Positions 16,056 to 24,989 of a stretch of DNA of 64,000 nt are shown in pieces (the stretch's first letter is position 1; every line of letters begins with the position of its first letter). This DNA comes from Streptomyces parvulus (GTDB lineage Bacteria > Actinomycetota > Actinomycetes > Streptomycetales > Streptomycetaceae): assembly GCF_014648855.1 (NCBI RefSeq), contig NZ_BMRX01000016.1:160507-224506 (forward strand). Direction: 5' to 3'. The notes below the pieces were generated by a model. The model was not told the origin of the DNA and made no database searches. It saw only the letters and a list, made by a program, of their open reading frames with translations. The position numbers and the translations under genes were made by a program.

Positions 16056-17131
16056 TGAGCGCGGCCCCACAGGCCGAGCCGGCGGTGGCCCCGCCGCCGG
16101 CCCCCGGCCCCCGGGAGAGCGACGGGCGGACCCGCGAGCGCTCGGTGGTGCTGCGGGTGCTGGCCCGGCCCGAGGTCGGGGTCCTCCTCGGCGCCGTCGC
16201 CGTGTACGTCTTCTTCCTGATCGCCGCCCCCTCGGTCCGCGAGGGCAGCTCCATGGCGACGGTGCTCTACCAGTCGTCCACCATCGGCATCATGGCGCTG
16301 CCGGTGGCCCTGCTGATGATCGGCGGCGAGTTCGACCTGTCGTCGGGCGTCGCCGTGGTCACCTCCGCGCTCACCGCGGGCATGCTCAGCTACCAGCTGA
16401 CCCTGAACGTGTGGATGGGCGTGATCGTCGCCCTGGTGGCCTCCCTCGCCGTCGGCGCGTTCAACGGCTGGGTGCTGATGAAGACCGGCCTGCCCAGCTT
16501 CCTGGTCACGCTGGCCACCTTCCTGATCCTCCAGGGCGTCAACCTCGCCGTCACCAAGCTCGTCACCGGCAACGTCGCCACCGACGACATCAGCGACATG
16601 GACGGCTTCGACCAGGCCAAGGCCGTCTTCGCCTCCTCCTTCGACGTCGGCGGCGTCGAGGTGAAGATCACCGTGGTCTACTGGCTGGTCTTCGCGGCGC
16701 TGGCCACCTGGGTGCTGCTGCGCACCAAGTACGGCAACTGGATCTTCGCGGTCGGCGGCAGCCAGGAGTCGGCCCGAGCGGTCGGCGTGCCCGTCACCTT
16801 CACCAAGATCACGCTGTTCATGCTGGTCGGCTTCGGCGCCTGGTTCGTCGGCATGCACCAGCTGTTCTCCTTCAACACCGTGCAGTCCGGCGAGGGCGTC
16901 GGCCAGGAGCTGATCTACATCGCCGCGGCCGTGATCGGCGGCTGCCTGCTCACCGGCGGCTACGGTTCGGCCATCGGCCCGGTCTTCGGCGCCTTCATGT
17001 TCGGCATGGTGAACCAGGGCATCGTCTTCGCCGGCTGGAACCCCGACTGGTTCAAGGCGTTCCTCGGCGTGATGCTGCTGGGCGCCGTCCTGATCAACCT
17101 GTACGTGCGCCGCGCGGCGACCCGGAGGTGA
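16055..17131 (+). CDS. Sugar ABC transporter permease (CUT2, RbsC-like)
   Basis: 358 residues from an ATG overlapping the stop of the binding-protein gene by one base. A Pro-rich 45-residue cytoplasmic leader precedes about eight to ten hydrophobic segments. MALPVALLMIGGEFDLSSG is the BPD_transp_2 signature (GGxDLSxG), and GGSQESARAVGVPVTFTKI and GYGSAIGPVFGAFMFGMVNQG match RbsC-type permeases. It forms the membrane channel with the adjacent ATPase. Same operon, 5 bases before the ATPase start. Confidence 0.92.
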   Translation: MSAAPQAEPAVAPPPAPGPRESDGRTRERSVVLRVLARPEVGVLLGAVAVYVFFLIAAPSVREGSSMATVLYQSSTIGIMALPVALLMIGGEFDLSSGVAVVTSALTAGMLSYQLTLNVWMGVIVALVASLAVGAFNGWVLMKTGLPSFLVTLATFLILQGVNLAVTKLVTGNVATDDISDMDGFDQAKAVFASSFDVGGVEVKITVVYWLVFAALATWVLLRTKYGNWIFAVGGSQESARAVGVPVTFTKITLFMLVGFGAWFVGMHQLFSFNTVQSGEGVGQELIYIAAAVIGGCLLTGGYGSAIGPVFGAFMFGMVNQGIVFAGWNPDWFKAFLGVMLLGAVLINLYVRRAATRR

Positions 17132-17136
17132 CGGAA

Positions 17137-18084
17137 ATGACCACCAAGACCCCCGGCACCCAGGGTGCCGTCCGCACGGACCCCGCGCCCGGGCGGGAGG
17201 CGCCGATCGTGGAACTGCGCGGCGCGGGCAAGGCGTACGGCAACGTCCGCGCCCTGCACGGCGTCGACCTCGCCGTCCACCCCGGCCGGGTGACCTGCGT
17301 GCTCGGCGACAACGGCGCCGGCAAGTCCACCCTCATCAAGATCATCTCCGGGCTGCACCAGCACACCGAGGGCGAGTTCCTCGTCGACGGCGAGCCGGTG
17401 CGCTTCACCACCCCCCGCGACGCCCTCGCCCGCGGCATCGCCACCGTCTACCAGGACCTCGCCACCGTGCCGCTGATGCCGGTGTGGCGGAACTTCTTCC
17501 TCGGCTCCGAGATGACCAGGGGCCCCTGGCCCGTGCGCCGCCTCGACATCGCCCGCATGAAGCGGACCGCCGACGAGGAACTGCGCAACATGGGCATCGT
17601 CCTGGACGACCTGGAGCAGCCCATCGGCACGCTCTCCGGCGGCCAGCGCCAGTGCGTGGCCATCGCCCGCGCCGTCTACTTCGGTGCCCGCGTCCTCATC
17701 CTCGACGAGCCCACCGCCGCCCTCGGCGTCAAGCAGTCCGGCGTCGTCCTCAAGTACGTCGCCGCCGCCCGCGAACGCGGCCTCGGCGTCATCCTCATCA
17801 CCCACAACCCCCACCACGCCTACATGGTCGGCGACCACTTCAGCGTGCTGCGCCTCGGCACCCTCGAACTCAGCGCCGCCCGCTCCGGCATCACCCTCGA
17901 ACAGCTCACCAACCACATGGCGGGCGGCGCCGAACTGGCCACCCTCAAGCACGAGCTGGCCCAGGTCGGCGGCGTCGACGTGGAGGCGCTGCCGGGGCCC
18001 GAGGCCGGGGGAGCCGGGGACGCGGCGCCGAAGGACACCGCACCAGGCACTGACGTACCGCACACCGCCGAAGGGAAGGCCTGA
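17137..18084 (+). CDS. Sugar ABC transporter ATP-binding protein, single nucleotide-binding domain
   Basis: 315 residues from the ATG at 17137 (GGAGG 8 bases upstream). Walker A GDNGAGKST (57-65), Q-loop YQDL, signature LSGGQRQ, Walker B VLILDEPTAALG and H-switch ITHN are all intact. Most CUT2 ATPases (RbsA type) carry two such domains in ~500 residues; this one has one, plus an acidic/Ala-Gly-rich C-terminal tail of about 30 residues. It presumably works as a homodimer energising the upstream permease. One base separates its stop from the next start. Confidence 0.92.
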   Translation: MTTKTPGTQGAVRTDPAPGREAPIVELRGAGKAYGNVRALHGVDLAVHPGRVTCVLGDNGAGKSTLIKIISGLHQHTEGEFLVDGEPVRFTTPRDALARGIATVYQDLATVPLMPVWRNFFLGSEMTRGPWPVRRLDIARMKRTADEELRNMGIVLDDLEQPIGTLSGGQRQCVAIARAVYFGARVLILDEPTAALGVKQSGVVLKYVAAARERGLGVILITHNPHHAYMVGDHFSVLRLGTLELSAARSGITLEQLTNHMAGGAELATLKHELAQVGGVDVEALPGPEAGGAGDAAPKDTAPGTDVPHTAEGKA

Positions 18085-18085
18085 C

Positions 18086-18988
18086 ATGACCGCTGCCCTG
18101 GACCGCATCCGAGTCGGCTCGGCACCCGACTCCTGGGGCGTCTGGTTCCCTGACGACCCGCTGCAGGTGCCCTGGCAGCGCTTCCTGGACGAGGTCGCCG
18201 AGGCCGGCTACGAGTGGATCGAGCTGGGCCCCTACGGCTACCTCCCCACCGACCCGGCCCGGCTCACCGACGAGGTGGCCCGGCGCGGCCTCAGGGTCTC
18301 CGCGGGCACCATCTTCTGCGGACTGCACCGGGGCCCCTCGGAGTGGGACGCCACCTGGGAGCAGGTCGGCCGCGTCGCCGCCCTGACCCGGGCCATGGGC
18401 GCGGAGCACCTCGTCGTCATCCCGTCCTTCTGGCGCGACGACAAGACCGCCGAGATCCTGGAGCCCCCGGAGCTGACCGCCGAGCAGTGGGCGAACCTCA
18501 CCGGCGGCATGGAACGCCTCGGCCGCGAGGTGCGCGACGCCTACGGCCTGGACATCGTCGTCCACCCGCACGCCGACACGCACATCGACACCGAGGAGCA
18601 CGTCGAGCGCTTCCTCGACGGCACCGACTCCGGCCTGGTCGGCCTCTGCCTGGACACCGGCCACTACGCCTACTGCGGCGGCGACAGCGTCAAACTCATC
18701 GAGACCTACGGTGAGCGCATCGGCTACCTGCACCTCAAGCAGGTCGACCCGGAGATCCTCGCCGAGGTCCGGGCGGGCGGCGTGCCCTTCGGGCCGGCCG
18801 TGCGGCGCGGCGTCATGTGCGAACCGCCGGCCGGCGTCCCGGACCTCGGCCCGGTGCTCACCGCCGCCCAGAAACTGGACGTCGACCTGTTCGCCATCGT
18901 CGAGCAGGACATGTACCCCTGCGAGCCGGACAAGCCGCTGCCCATCGCCGTGCGCACCCGGAAGTTCCTGCGCTCCTGCGGCGCCTGA
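18086..18988 (+). CDS. Sugar phosphate isomerase/epimerase (TIM barrel, IolE/IolH-like)
   Basis: 300 residues from ATG. AP_endonuc_2-type TIM barrel: GSAPDSWGVWF at strand 1, YEWIELGPYGYLP, then metal-ligand segments VVHPHADTHIDTEEHVERFLDG, GLCLDTGHYAYCGGDSVKLI, YLHLKQVD and FAIVEQDMY. The His/Glu/Asp set for a divalent metal is complete. Relatives in inositol clusters are inosose dehydratases (IolE) or the less defined IolH. No other IolE candidate is present, so this may supply that step, but isomerase activity on an imported sugar is equally possible. Last gene of the importer operon. Confidence 0.82.
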   Translation: MTAALDRIRVGSAPDSWGVWFPDDPLQVPWQRFLDEVAEAGYEWIELGPYGYLPTDPARLTDEVARRGLRVSAGTIFCGLHRGPSEWDATWEQVGRVAALTRAMGAEHLVVIPSFWRDDKTAEILEPPELTAEQWANLTGGMERLGREVRDAYGLDIVVHPHADTHIDTEEHVERFLDGTDSGLVGLCLDTGHYAYCGGDSVKLIETYGERIGYLHLKQVDPEILAEVRAGGVPFGPAVRRGVMCEPPAGVPDLGPVLTAAQKLDVDLFAIVEQDMYPCEPDKPLPIAVRTRKFLRSCGA

Positions 18989-19100
18989 GGACGCGGGGCC
19001 GGCGGGCGGGTCCCGCCGGTGCGCCGCTCGGCGGGCCGTCGCCGGTGGTGCGCGCTAGCGTGCGCAGCACCGGTACCTTCGTCCCGACCCCGGAGGCGTC

Positions 19101-19514
19101 ATGACCTCGCGACTCAACCCCTACCTCAGCTTCGACGGCGACGCCCGGCAGGCGCTGGAGTTCTACGAGCAGGTGTTCGGCGGCGACCTTGCGCTGAACA
19201 CCTTCGGCGCGTCCGGCATGCCCGACCCCGCCTACGCCGAGAAGATCATGCACGGCATGCTGGAGACCCCGAGCGGCTTCACCCTGATGGGCGCCGACAC
19301 CCCGCCCGGCATGGACCACACGCCGGGGAGCAACTTCTCGGTGAGCCTCAGCGGCGACGACGCCGCCGAGCTGCGCGGCTACTGGGAGAAACTGTCCGCC
19401 GGCGGCACCGTCTCCGTGCCCCTGGAGAAGCAGATGTGGGGCGACGTCTTCGGCATGTGCACGGACCGGTTCGGCATCCCGTGGATGGTGAACATCAGCG
19501 AGCCGACGGGCTGA
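19101..19514 (+). CDS. VOC-superfamily (PhnB-like glyoxalase fold) protein
   Basis: 137 residues from ATG (GGAGG upstream). Two beta-alpha-beta-beta-beta halves of the PhnB/3-demethylubiquinone-like VOC type: LNPYLSFDGDARQALEFYEQVFGG at the start and KQMWGDVFGMCTDRFGIPWMVNIS at the end. Such proteins are often annotated as glyoxalase or bleomycin-resistance homologues, but most members have no known substrate. It has its own ribosome site, 112 bases after the TIM-barrel gene, and points toward iolG. No functional link to inositol use is evident. Confidence 0.85.
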   Translation: MTSRLNPYLSFDGDARQALEFYEQVFGGDLALNTFGASGMPDPAYAEKIMHGMLETPSGFTLMGADTPPGMDHTPGSNFSVSLSGDDAAELRGYWEKLSAGGTVSVPLEKQMWGDVFGMCTDRFGIPWMVNISEPTG

Positions 19515-19556
19515 CCCGCCGGCTCGCCGCCCGGCCGTGAACCGGGAGCGCCCCGC

Positions 19557-20561
19557 TCAGCCCCGCCGCACCTCCGCGACCGTCACGGGCCGGTGCTCGC
19601 GCAGCGACAGCGTGCACGCCTCGGCGATCCAGCCCGCCTCCAGCGCGTCCTCGATCGTGCACGGCGAGGTCCGCGTGCGCGCCACGACCTCGGTGAACGC
19701 GCCGAGTTCGGCGCGGTAGGCGGCGGCGAACCGGTCCATGAAGAAGTCGTGCGGCGTGCTCGCCGGGAAGGTCGCGCCGGGCTCCACCGAGCGCAGCGGC
19801 AGCCGGTCCTCCAGGCCGACCGCGACGGAGTCGTCGAAGCCGTGCAGCTCCATCCGGACGTCGTGGCCGCGCCCGTTGTGCCGGCTGTTGGAGACCACGG
19901 CGATCGTGCCGTCGTCCAGCGTGAGGACCGCGCCGGTGGTGTCGGCGTCACCCGCCTCCCGGATGTACGCGGCGCCCCGGTTGCCGCCGACGGCGTACAC
20001 CTCGGTCACCTCGCGGCCGGTCACCCAGCGGATGATGTCGAAGTCGTGCACCGAGCAGTCCCGGAAGATGCCCCCGGAGGCGGCGACGTACGCCGGGGGC
20101 GGCGGGGCCGGGTCCAGCGTGGTCGACCGCACCGTGTGCAGCTTCCCCAGCTCGCCCGCCCGCACCGCCGCCCGCGCGGCTGCGTAGGCGGCGTCGAAGC
20201 GCCGGTTGAACCCGATCTGCACGGGCACGTCGTGGCCCGCGACCGCCTTCAGCACGTCGACGCCCTCGGTCATGGTCCGGGCGACGGGCTTCTCGCAGAA
20301 CACGGGCACGCCGGCCTCCACGGCGGCCACGATCAGCTCGGGGTGGGCGTCGGTCGCCGCGGCGACCACCACACCGTCCACCCCGGCCGCCAGCAGCGCC
20401 TGAGGCGAGGCGGCCACCTCGGCGCCGAACAGGTCGGCGGCGGTCCGCGCGGCGTCCGCGGACGGGTCGGCGACGACCAGCGAGTCGACGGCGTCGAGTT
20501 CGGAGAGGGTCTCGGCGTGGAAGGCGCCGATGCGGCCGAGGCCGAGGATTCCGATGCGCAT
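19557..20561 (-). CDS. iolG: Inositol 2-dehydrogenase-like Gfo/Idh/MocA oxidoreductase (IolG)
   Basis: 334 residues from ATG. N-terminal Rossmann GILGLGRIGAFHAETL, the family EKP motif (VPVFCEKPVA), IGFNRRFDAAYAAAR and the catalytic segment DCSVHDFDIIRWVTGREV. The last, with Lys of EKP and His/Asp, matches myo-inositol 2-dehydrogenases, which oxidise myo-inositol to scyllo-inosose with NAD+. The inositol cluster context strengthens the assignment; scyllo-inositol dehydrogenase is the main alternative. It lies 78 bases downstream of the dioxygenase-like gene, same strand. Confidence 0.85.
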   Translation of the reverse strand: MRIGILGLGRIGAFHAETLSELDAVDSLVVADPSADAARTAADLFGAEVAASPQALLAAGVDGVVVAAATDAHPELIVAAVEAGVPVFCEKPVARTMTEGVDVLKAVAGHDVPVQIGFNRRFDAAYAAARAAVRAGELGKLHTVRSTTLDPAPPPPAYVAASGGIFRDCSVHDFDIIRWVTGREVTEVYAVGGNRGAAYIREAGDADTTGAVLTLDDGTIAVVSNSRHNGRGHDVRMELHGFDDSVAVGLEDRLPLRSVEPGATFPASTPHDFFMDRFAAAYRAELGAFTEVVARTRTSPCTIEDALEAGWIAEACTLSLREHRPVTVAEVRRG

Positions 20562-20639
20562 GTTCTTGGCTGCTCCTTGTGCGTGGTCGCCGCGGCCGTA
20601 CCCGGTCGGGTCCGCCCCGGCATCTTCCGGTGACGTCCG

Positions 20640-21800
20640 TCAGTGCCCGCGCCGCGCCCCGGCGGCCCGCAGCTCCCCGCGCAGCACCTCGGGCGGCCGC
20701 CCTTCGCCGAGCGCCCGCCGTACGAGGTCGGCCTGGGAGGGCGGGGCCAGGCCGCCGACCGGCGGATCGCGGTCGAGGTCGGTGGGGAACGGGTAGCCCT
20801 CGGCGCTCGCGGCGACGACGTTCTCCAGCCACCGTTCGTCCGCGCCGCCCGCCCGGCGCTCCAGGAGCACGGGATAGACGGCGTTGACCACCGCCTCCCG
20901 GTCCACGCTCTCCATGGCGCGGCCGAACGCGGAGGAGATCTGGAGCAGGTTGGCCATGCGGCGCACGTCCGCCGAGCGGTTGGCGCCGGCCGCGTGGAAC
21001 AGCGCGGGGCTGAAGAAGACGGCGTCGCCCTTGGCCAGCGGCAGTTGGACGTGCCGCGCCTCGAAGTACGCGCGGAACTCGGGGCGCCGCCAGGCCAGAT
21101 AGCCGGGCGCGTACTTCTGGGAGTACGGCAGGTACATCGTGGGCCCCGACTCCACGGGCATGTCGCGGTGGGCGACCGCGCCCTGCAGCGTGAGCACGGG
21201 GGACAGGCGGTGCACGTGCGCCGGGTAGGCGGCGGCCGCCTCGTCGGAGAGGAAGCCGAGGTGGTAGTCGCGGTGCGGGGACTGGGCGGCGCCGCCCGGG
21301 TTGACCACGTTGATCTGCGACGTCACCTGGTAGCCGGGGCCCAGCCAGGCCCGGGAGACCAGGGCGAGCGCGTCGTTGGCGTAGTACTCGGCGAAGGTCT
21401 CGGGGTCGTGCAGGGCCGCCTTCTCCAGGGCGTTCCACACCCGGTCGTTGGCGCCGGGCGCGGCGAAGTGGTCGCCCGCGGCGGCGCCCGACGCGCGCTG
21501 GGCGTCGATCAGGGCGTCGAAGACGGCGGTGGCCCGGTCCACGACCGCCGGGTCCGGGAAGGCGCCCCGGAGGACGACGATGCCGGGGCCGTCGGCCAGG
21601 GCGTGGACCAGTTCGGCCGCCCACCCCGCGTCGTCCCGCAGCCGTCCGGCCTCGTAGACCGGGACACCCTGCTCCACGGCGTCCGCCCGGGGGTGGTCCG
21701 CCGGATCGGCGGGTCGCTCGACGAGGGCACGGAGGGCGTCGAGGTCGCAGTCCCGTGCGGAGAACCGGGCGCCGGGGGCGGGGACGGGCGTTGCGGACAT
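20640..21800 (-). CDS. Phytanoyl-CoA dioxygenase (PhyH) family protein
   Basis: 386 residues from the ATG at 21800 (AAAGGA 6 bases upstream); an in-frame ATG 18 codons earlier lacks such a site. PhyH-type 2-oxoglutarate/Fe(II) fold with iron ligands His176 and Asp178 (SPHRDYH) and distal His269 (SPALFHAAGANRS), with Arg280 nearby as a likely 2-oxoglutarate ligand. All ligands are present, so it should be an active hydroxylase. Substrate unknown; the position between iolG and a divergent LacI regulator suggests it processes a sugar, cyclitol or related small molecule. Confidence 0.82.
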   Translation of the reverse strand: MSATPVPAPGARFSARDCDLDALRALVERPADPADHPRADAVEQGVPVYEAGRLRDDAGWAAELVHALADGPGIVVLRGAFPDPAVVDRATAVFDALIDAQRASGAAAGDHFAAPGANDRVWNALEKAALHDPETFAEYYANDALALVSRAWLGPGYQVTSQINVVNPGGAAQSPHRDYHLGFLSDEAAAAYPAHVHRLSPVLTLQGAVAHRDMPVESGPTMYLPYSQKYAPGYLAWRRPEFRAYFEARHVQLPLAKGDAVFFSPALFHAAGANRSADVRRMANLLQISSAFGRAMESVDREAVVNAVYPVLLERRAGGADERWLENVVAASAEGYPFPTDLDRDPPVGGLAPPSQADLVRRALGEGRPPEVLRGELRAAGARRGH

Positions 21801-21899
21801 CGTCGTCCTTTCGCTGACAGGGGCGGCACGGTGCTGCCATTCTTGTCCTGACATACGGCGCGAACAACCAGCAGCGAGCCATCAAAAACCCCTCAAGAG

Positions 21900-21917
21900 G
21901 TTCGCGCGGGAGCGAAC
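21900..21917. promoter_or_regulatory. Inverted repeat ahead of the LacI-family gene
   Basis: GTTCGC (21900-21905) and GCGAAC (21912-21917) flank six bases, giving an 18-bp dyad 20 bases before the preferred start of the LacI gene and 100 bases from the divergent dioxygenase start. The size fits a LacI-type operator and would allow autoregulation. Sequence evidence only. Confidence 0.4.
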
Positions 21918-21937
21918 GGGTCATGGAGGAGCCGGGC

Positions 21938-22972
21938 ATGGGCCATCCCTTCCCGATCAGGGAGATCGCACGTCAGGCGGGTCTGAGCGAGGCCACCGTC
22001 GACCGGGTGCTCAACGCCCGGGGCGGGGTGCGCCGGTCCACGGCCGACGAGGTGCGCCGGGCCATCGCCGACCTCGACCGCCAGCGCACCCAGGTCCGGC
22101 TGGTCGGCCGCACCTTCATGATCGACATCGTGATGCAGTCGCCGGAGCGCTTCTCCACCGCCGTGCGCGCCGCGCTGGAGGCCGAACTGCCGTCCCTGCA
22201 CCCCGCCGTCGTGCGCTCGCGCTTCCACTTCCGCGAGACCGGCCCGGCCGCCGGACTGACCGACGTCCTGGACCGGATCGCCCGGCGCGGCTCGCAGGGC
22301 GTGATCCTCAAGGCGCCGGACGTCCCCGAGGTGGCCGCCGCGGTGGGCCGGCTGAGCGCGGCCGGCGTACCCGTCGTGACCCTGGCGACGGACCTGCCCG
22401 CCGCCTCCCGGCTCGGTTACGTGGGCATCGACAACCGGGCGGCCGGCGCGACCGCCGCCCATCTGACCGGCCAGTGGCTCGGCGACCGCCCCGGCAACGT
22501 CCTCACCAGCCTCAGCAGCGGCTTCTTCCGCAACGAGGAGGAGCGCGAGATGGGATTCCGCGCCGTCCTGCGCGCGCGGCACCCGGAGCGCGTCCTCGTC
22601 GAGATCGCCGGCGGCCAGGGGCTGGACGCCACCCAGTACGACCTGGTCCGGGCCGCGCTGGAACGCGACCCGGAGATCCGCGCGGTCTACTCGATGGGCG
22701 GCGGCAACATCGCCACCCTGCGGGCCTTCGCCGACCTCGGCCGCACCTGCGCGGTGTTCGTCGCCCACGACCTCGACCAGGACAACACCCGCCTGCTGCG
22801 CGAGCACCGGCTGTCCGCCGTACTCCACCACGACCTGCGGCAGGACCTGCGCGAGGCCTGCCGCCTGGTGATGCGCGCCCACGGGGCGCTGCCGCCCGCT
22901 GCGCCGCCCCTGCCCTCGGCGATCCAGGTGGTCACGCCCTACAACATGCCGCCGGGAATCGCGGGGACGTGA
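21938..22972 (+). CDS. LacI-family transcriptional regulator
   Basis: 344 residues from the ATG at 21938, chosen because GGAGGAG lies 6 bases upstream; an in-frame ATG at 21923 would add 5 residues. LacI helix-turn-helix at the N-terminus (IREIARQAGLSEATVDRVLNARGGV) and a periplasmic-binding-protein-like sensor domain (VGIDNRAAGATAAHL, TSLSSGFFRNEEEREMGFRAVL, VAHDLDQDN). The effector is expected to be a sugar or cyclitol. Divergent from the dioxygenase-iolG pair, which are its natural targets. Confidence 0.9.
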   Translation: MGHPFPIREIARQAGLSEATVDRVLNARGGVRRSTADEVRRAIADLDRQRTQVRLVGRTFMIDIVMQSPERFSTAVRAALEAELPSLHPAVVRSRFHFRETGPAAGLTDVLDRIARRGSQGVILKAPDVPEVAAAVGRLSAAGVPVVTLATDLPAASRLGYVGIDNRAAGATAAHLTGQWLGDRPGNVLTSLSSGFFRNEEEREMGFRAVLRARHPERVLVEIAGGQGLDATQYDLVRAALERDPEIRAVYSMGGGNIATLRAFADLGRTCAVFVAHDLDQDNTRLLREHRLSAVLHHDLRQDLREACRLVMRAHGALPPAAPPLPSAIQVVTPYNMPPGIAGT

Positions 22973-23003
22973 CGCGGCCGGCCGCGGGCGCCCCACCGTG
23001 GCT

Positions 23004-23048
23004 GTGCCGGGTGCCGGGTGCCGGGTGCCGGGTGCCGGGTGCCGGGTG
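23004..23048. repeat. Heptanucleotide tandem repeat
   Basis: GTGCCGG is repeated six times exactly (23004-23045) followed by GTG, inside the 191-base gap between the LacI gene and the TMEM175-like gene. No ORF of note crosses it. Being a multiple of seven it is not coding-neutral, which fits its non-coding location. Confidence 0.95.
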
Positions 23049-23163
23049 GAGGGCGGCCGGGTGCCCCCGCGCGGCGGCGGACCGCGTCGCGGCCGTGTGA
23101 CGTGCCGCGCCGGTCCGGGCGTGTGGCGCGGCGCCGCGCGGCCCGGCTCCTACCGTCGGGGGC

Positions 23164-23808
23164 ATGTGGACATCGACTCCGGCCGGCGGGCCCGAGCGGG
23201 TGGTGGCGCTGGCCGACGGCGTCTTCGCGATCGCCATCACCCTGCTCGTCCTCGACTTCTCCGTGCCCCGCGGCCTCGACGCGGCGGCGTACCGCGACGA
23301 ACTGCGCGAGCTGGTGCCGAACCTGGGGGCCTACGCGCTGAGCGTCCTCGTGCTCGGTCTCTTCTGGCGCGACCACCGCCGCATCTTCCGCTTCGTCGAG
23401 CGCGTCGACGGCCAGGTGATCACCCTGTCGCTGCTCGGCCTCGGCGTCGCGGCCCTCGTGCCGTTCCCTACCACGCTCATCTCGGAGTACGGCCGTGAAC
23501 CGGCCTCCGTCGCCATCTACGCCGCCGCGGTGGCATCCCTGGGCGCCTCGCACCTCGCCCTGGTCGCGCTCCTGGCCGCACGGCCCTGGCTGCGCGGCGA
23601 CGCCGTGCCCGAGGAGGGCTTCCTGATCTACGGCCTGGACCTCGCCGCGTCGGTCGTGGTCTTCTCGCTCAGCGTCCCGCTCGCCCTCGCGATCGGCCCG
23701 GCGGCCATGTGGGGCTGGCTCGTGCTGCTCCCGCTGAAGGTCCTGATCGGAAGGTGGGCGGTCCGCACCAGCCGGAACGCCGCGCTCAGGCGGGCACCTC
23801 GGGAGTGA
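23164..23808 (+). CDS. TMEM175-family (DUF1211) predicted potassium channel
   Basis: 214 residues from ATG. Five to six hydrophobic helices. The N-terminal helix carries VVALADGVFAIAITLLVLDF, the bacterial variant of the RxxxFSD-type first-helix motif of TMEM175 channels, and GLFWRDHRRIFRFVERVDG follows at the expected spacing. Bacterial members form tetrameric K+-selective pores lacking the usual TVGYG filter. It is flanked by the 7-bp repeat and overlaps the convergent dehydrogenase gene by 23 bases. No link to the sugar genes is apparent. Confidence 0.85.
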   Translation: MWTSTPAGGPERVVALADGVFAIAITLLVLDFSVPRGLDAAAYRDELRELVPNLGAYALSVLVLGLFWRDHRRIFRFVERVDGQVITLSLLGLGVAALVPFPTTLISEYGREPASVAIYAAAVASLGASHLALVALLAARPWLRGDAVPEEGFLIYGLDLAASVVVFSLSVPLALAIGPAAMWGWLVLLPLKVLIGRWAVRTSRNAALRRAPRE

Positions 23809-24949
23809 CCCAGGCGCCGCTGAGCGCCGACCGCGCCATCGCGTCCAGTACGGCGGCGCCGCGCACGGCGTCCGGCAGTGTGGCGCCGTGCGGCACGCCC
23901 TCCGCGACCGAGCGCAGGAAGCGGTACGCCTCCACCACCTTGAGGTCGTCGTAGCCCATGGCGTTCGCGGCGCCGGGCTGGAACGCGCCGAACTCGCCGT
24001 GCCCGGGGCCGACGTACACGGTGGACACCGGCTGGTCCTGGTACCCGGTGCCCCGGCTGACGCCCAGCTCGTTCATGCGGCGGAAGTCCCAGAACACCGC
24101 GCCCGTGGTGCCGTGCACCTCGAAGCCGTAGTTGTTCTGCTCCCCGACGGAGACCCGGCAGGCCTCCAGCACCCCCCGGGCACCGGACGCGAACCGCAGC
24201 AGGCAGCTGACGTAGTCCTCGTTCTCGACCGGGCCCGGCGTACCGCCCGCGGCCCGCGAGTGACCCGCCGTCGCGCCGGTGGGCCGGGCCCGCTCGGGCA
24301 GGAAGATCGCGGTGTCGGCGGTCAGGGACGCGATGTCGCCCAGCAGGAAGCGGGCCAGGTCGGCGCCGTGCGAGGCCAGGTCGCCGAGCACCCCGCTGCC
24401 GCCGCGCTCACGCTCGTATCGCCAGGTGAGCGCGGACTCGGGGTGGGCGGCGTAGTCGCTGAAGAGGCGGACGCGGACATGGGTGACGGTGCCGATCTCA
24501 CCGGCGGCGATCAGGTCGCGGGCCGCCTCGACGGCGGGCGCGTTGCGGTAGTTGAAGCCGACCGTGCCCTGGACGCCGGCCTCGGCGACCGCCCGCGCGA
24601 CCGCCCGGGCGTCGTCGAGGCTCAGGCCGACCGGCTTCTCGATCCAGATGTGCTTGCCGGCCCGCGCCATCGCCACGGCGATCTCGCGGTGCAGGAAGTT
24701 GGGCGCGGCGATGCTGACCGCCTGGACGCGCGGGTCGGCGGCCACCTCGCGCCAGTCCCGGGTGGCGGTGGCGAACCCGAACCGGTCGGCGGCCTCCTCG
24801 GCCCGCCCCGGCACCTCCTCGGCGACCGCCACCAGCTCCGGGCGCAGGGCGAGCCGCGGATAGTGGTGCCGGACACGGGCGTACGCCTGGGTGTGCACCC
24901 GGCCCATCCAGCCGAAACCGACGACCGCGACACCGAGTGCGTCGACCAT
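23786..24949 (-). CDS. Gfo/Idh/MocA-family oxidoreductase
   Basis: 387 residues from the ATG at 24949. Rossmann GVAVVGFGWMGRVHTQAY, cofactor-side IEKPVGLSLDDARA, TVGFNYRNAPAVEAARDLI and the C-terminal domain with GVLGDLASHGADLARFLLGD. It is longer than iolG and only distantly similar, so it probably oxidises a different cyclitol or sugar (for example scyllo-inositol or a keto-derivative); the sequence does not settle this. A good leftward promoter overlaps a TGTCAA/TTGACA dyad upstream. Confidence 0.87.
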   Translation of the reverse strand: MVDALGVAVVGFGWMGRVHTQAYARVRHHYPRLALRPELVAVAEEVPGRAEEAADRFGFATATRDWREVAADPRVQAVSIAAPNFLHREIAVAMARAGKHIWIEKPVGLSLDDARAVARAVAEAGVQGTVGFNYRNAPAVEAARDLIAAGEIGTVTHVRVRLFSDYAAHPESALTWRYERERGGSGVLGDLASHGADLARFLLGDIASLTADTAIFLPERARPTGATAGHSRAAGGTPGPVENEDYVSCLLRFASGARGVLEACRVSVGEQNNYGFEVHGTTGAVFWDFRRMNELGVSRGTGYQDQPVSTVYVGPGHGEFGAFQPGAANAMGYDDLKVVEAYRFLRSVAEGVPHGATLPDAVRGAAVLDAMARSALSGAWVTPEVPA

Positions 24950-24989
24950 GAGAGCCCCTCTTCGGACCTGTCCGTGATCTGTCCAGGCC

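Noticed and set aside
23004..23048. Short repeat as a CRISPR array
   Set aside because: Units are 7 bases with no spacers, and no cas genes are present.
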